Assembly: GCA_016630905.1 (NCBI GenBank)
Contig: WBMQ01000004.1
Coordinates: 186,001 to 250,000 of the forward strand
Origin: Capillidium heterosporum
Taxonomy: Eukaryota; Entomophthoromycota; Entomophthoromycetes; Entomophthorales; Capillidiaceae
Length of the DNA: 64,000 bases
Direction: 5' to 3'
In this document: one piece after another, positions 61,420-64,000 of the stretch
Layout of the letters: each line of letters begins with the position of its first letter
Position numbering within the stretch: the stretch's first letter is position 1
Translations under genes and position numbers: made by a program
Notes under the pieces: model-generated
What the model saw: the letters and a program-made list of their open reading frames with translations, nothing else
Database searches by the model: none
What the model was told of the DNA's origin: nothing

Positions 61420-61941
61420 GTAAGCATTCTTGATGGACGTTTCCCAACAATTGTAATATCTTTGATTTAGATTTCAAACATAGTATATAAAGTTTGTTTG
61501 CTAGCTTAGACTTTGGCAATGATGGTGAAAGATTTAGGAAGAAATTAGATAGTTAAGGCTTAGTATGATTGATATTATCGACAGGTTTAAGTTTATTGAA
61601 ATGTGTAATTGTATTTTGATATTGCAATTATAGTGAAGTTCAATGCCTCTTTAGCAACCTTAGAATCCTTTGACTCGTTATACCTAAATACTAAGGCAGG
61701 ATTAAATATCATTGAAAGTGATATATACATATTTCTTTCAAGTATCTAGATGGTAGCGATCTGGACAGGCTTTGATAAATAACATATATCTACAAGAATA
61801 GTTTTGCTCTAAATTTGACAACTCCTCTTGAACTTTTGTCAATCAACCTTGCCAAAAAAGTTTCAAAGTCAATCGACAAAAGTGCTTAAAAATTTCAACT
61901 TTAGTTGATTTGCAAACTTTTTACCAAAACTTTATCTTCAG

Positions 61942-64000
61942 ATGAAGGCTGACAAAGATACCAAGAACAAGGTTCGCAAGCCTTTGGGTAGGTTCAACAA
62001 GAAAAAGAATGTAGACAAGGATGAAACGAAGCCAACCAACAAGAAGGTGGTCGACATTGTAAAGAAACCTAAAGTTAAAGTAGATGTCACTCCTAAAAAG
62101 GACGTGGAAACCCCAACAAAGAAAGTTGATGTTTTACTCCAAGAGATCATAAGTCTCGGTGGTACCAAAGCTGATTACGACTTGCTAAATGGAGTTTCAA
62201 GTGGTGACGAAGAGTTTTTAGATGGAGATGGCGATGATTTTGTTTCGGAGGGTGGAATTAGCAAAGATAAGAAGGCGAAGCGAAAGTTGGATACCGAAGT
62301 AAATTTATATATCTATCAATTTTTAAATATATTAGGATGAAAAGCTCAACCAACAGCTTTCCAAGTTCATCAACTCTTTAGGTATAAAGAAGATCCAATT
62401 AGATGATGCTGAGGATGACAATTTGGAACAGGAGTTGGAGAAGCTTATCGAAGAAGGTGCAGATGAAGAAGATGCAACCTCTTACATGGAAGACAAAAAG
62501 TCGGTGGAAAAAGCTCCTGAAGTGAAGAAGGAACCGGAACTGGAATTGGAATTCAAAGATTCGTCGGTACAGGCCCAAGAAGTCGATAGAGTCTTCTCCA
62601 CCAACGCTAAACTTAAGCCCAATCAAACCTTGTTCAAAGCTTTGACCCGACCAGTAAGTTTCCTTACCTTCTTTGACTAACCTTTTTTAGTTAGTCCAAG
62701 CAAACTCAAGCTGGTATGAGGTAATACTATCTGAACTTGAGGAGGGGCCTAGTATCGACAAAGCCTTCTGTGTCAATCTCTACGAGCAAGCCAAAGCTCT
62801 TATCGCCCAAGAAGACGAACTGATGGAAGCCAAATCCCACAAAGGCTCCGACAAGACCTTTATGAAGGACATCATGCAATCTGGTACCCTTTCCGATAAG
62901 GTATCGGCACTCACGTTGCATATTCAGGAGGATCCTATCCACAGGATCAAGGAGTTGGCCAAATTGATGGCTATGATGCGTAGAAACAACCGTAGGGAGT
63001 CTTTACTATGTTTAGCCAGTTTCAAGGATCTGTGCCTCAACAACTTGTTACCCTCCGATCGAAAGTTAAAATTCTTTGATGATCAACCCCTCTCAAGCCC
63101 AGGTGTAACTCAAAAGCACCTCATAGTATGGTACTTTGAAGATTACCTGAAGAAGTCCTTCTTTGACTATCTAATTCTAGCTGAAGTAACATTATGCTTT
63201 TTGAAATTTTATTTACAGCTTGAACTAGGCCATGTCCCACGACTCTGTTGTCCATGCCAAGCAAAACATGTTGACTTCCTTCTACGAGCTACTGGCCGCT
63301 AAGCCTGAGCAGGAATCCAACCTACTGACACTTATCGCCAACAAATTGGTAATTTTACATCTGTGATATTTATTGATTTTTAGGGAGATAAAGAGAATAA
63401 GATTGCCTCCAGTGCCTCATACCTTATACTTCAGACCTTAGAGCAGCATCCCAGTATAAAGATCCATGCCATTGACTGCATCGAAAAGTTGATCTCAAGA
63501 CCCAACATCTCTTTACGAGCACAATACTATGCCATAATCACCCTCAATCAGATCGTCTTAACTGGGGAGGATAGGCAAGTTTCCAACAAACTTATTGACA
63601 TCTACTTCTCTTTGTTCAAAGAATACTTGGTTAAGCCTACCACGGTACAAACTAAAGTTGAAAAGAAGAAGCGTCATCGTAACACTGCCAAAAATAAGTC
63701 TGCACCGAATACCACCCTCGAAGAAATTGAGGCCGACAAAGCCAAGGCGGTCGGTGCTTTACTTACAGGTGTCAACCGTGCGTTCCCTTACTCGGATATC
63801 GAAGGTAAAGAACTAAACGAACACGTCAACATGCTGTTCTCGGTGGCCTACAAGTTTAAATTCAACACCGCTGTCCAAGCTCTATCGCTTCTGCACCACA
63901 TTATGAAGCTGCAGCCCCATATCCACAGCCGCTATATGAAAGTTCTCTATGCAACGCTGTTCGATCCCCGTATCATTCACTCCTCCAAGCAAGCTATATA
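61942..64000 (+). CDS. Ribosome biogenesis protein Noc1/Mak21/CEBPZ family (3' partial)
   Basis: Nucleolar factor for early 60S subunit assembly and export with Noc2 (CBF domain family). Exons: 61942-62298, 62336-62653, 62691-63185, 63219-63348 and 63384 to the window end. A Lys-rich N-terminus and acidic stretches precede the conserved core: SGTLSDKVSALTLHIQEDP, NNRRESLLCLASFKDL, LLPSDRKLKFFDDQPL, LIVWYFEDYLKKSFFDYL, SHDSVVHAKQNML, LIANKLGDKENKIASSASY, HPSIKIHAIDCIEKLISRPN, RAQYYAIITLNQIVL, TGVNRAFPYSDIEGKELNEH. Exon 4 has one base too many: CTTGAACTAGGCCATG must lose a base (probably one G of GGCC, about 63228) to read into AMSHDSVVHAKQN. All else is conserved, so this looks like a sequence error. 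The C-terminal CBF part lies beyond the window. Confidence 0.92.

Larger units (their letters stand above)
58070..61941. other. Long intergenic region, mostly empty
   Basis: About 3.9 kb, AT-rich. The only structure seen is the inverted pair of 47-nt exon-like segments at 61177-61223 and 61373-61419. Open frames here are short and motif-free. Confidence 0.5.

Noticed and set aside
61938-62168. Hydrophobic Phe/Ser/Leu-rich minus-strand frame
   Set aside because: Antisense shadow of the Lys-rich N-terminus of the Noc1 gene.

Overview
The window is eukaryotic nuclear DNA, most likely from a fungus. It is AT-rich, and nearly every gene is cut by short introns (about 35-60 nt, GTAAGT-like donor, TAG acceptor). 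It carries a stand-alone anthranilate synthase component I (fungi, plants or bacteria, not animals), a methylcrotonoyl-CoA carboxylase beta subunit, a NAP1 ending in CKQQ, and a kelch protein with one membrane span. Taxonomy below 'fungus' is a guess; an early-diverging lineage would fit.

Layout. Positions 1-880 hold the 3' part of an AP endonuclease. Positions 3.0-42.5 kb are an accessory block made of two expanded families. The first is six copies of a small secreted glycine-rich protein of unknown function, with two glycine-zipper segments and two cysteines. The second is nine copies of an alpha/beta-hydrolase of the soluble epoxide hydrolase type sharing one exon layout; five have signal peptides and four do not. 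Mixed in are a microsomal cytochrome P450 and two decayed multicopper oxidases. P450 epoxidation followed by hydrolysis of the epoxide is a reasonable shared theme, but that is inference. From 43.9 kb to the end the window holds ordinary genes: kelch-TM protein, purine nucleoside phosphorylase, Nab2/ZC3H14-type zinc-finger protein, MCC beta, TRP2-type anthranilate synthase, NAP1 and the start of the ribosome-biogenesis factor Noc1/CEBPZ.

Striking structure. Two glycine-rich genes sit head to head as 564-bp inverted repeat arms that I could not tell apart by eye; they include the promoter and end exactly at the stop codon. Two other copies are almost identical only across the coding region, inside a much older, decayed tandem duplication. 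This suggests gene conversion focused on the gene.

Caution. Several genes, including housekeeping genes (PNP, zinc-finger protein, MCC beta, Noc1), contain single-base indels that break otherwise well-conserved frames. Residual assembly errors are therefore a serious alternative to pseudogenisation for every one-indel copy; only EH1, EH6 and the multicopper oxidase relics carry enough other damage to be called pseudogenes with more assurance. No tRNA, rRNA or CRISPR array was recognised.
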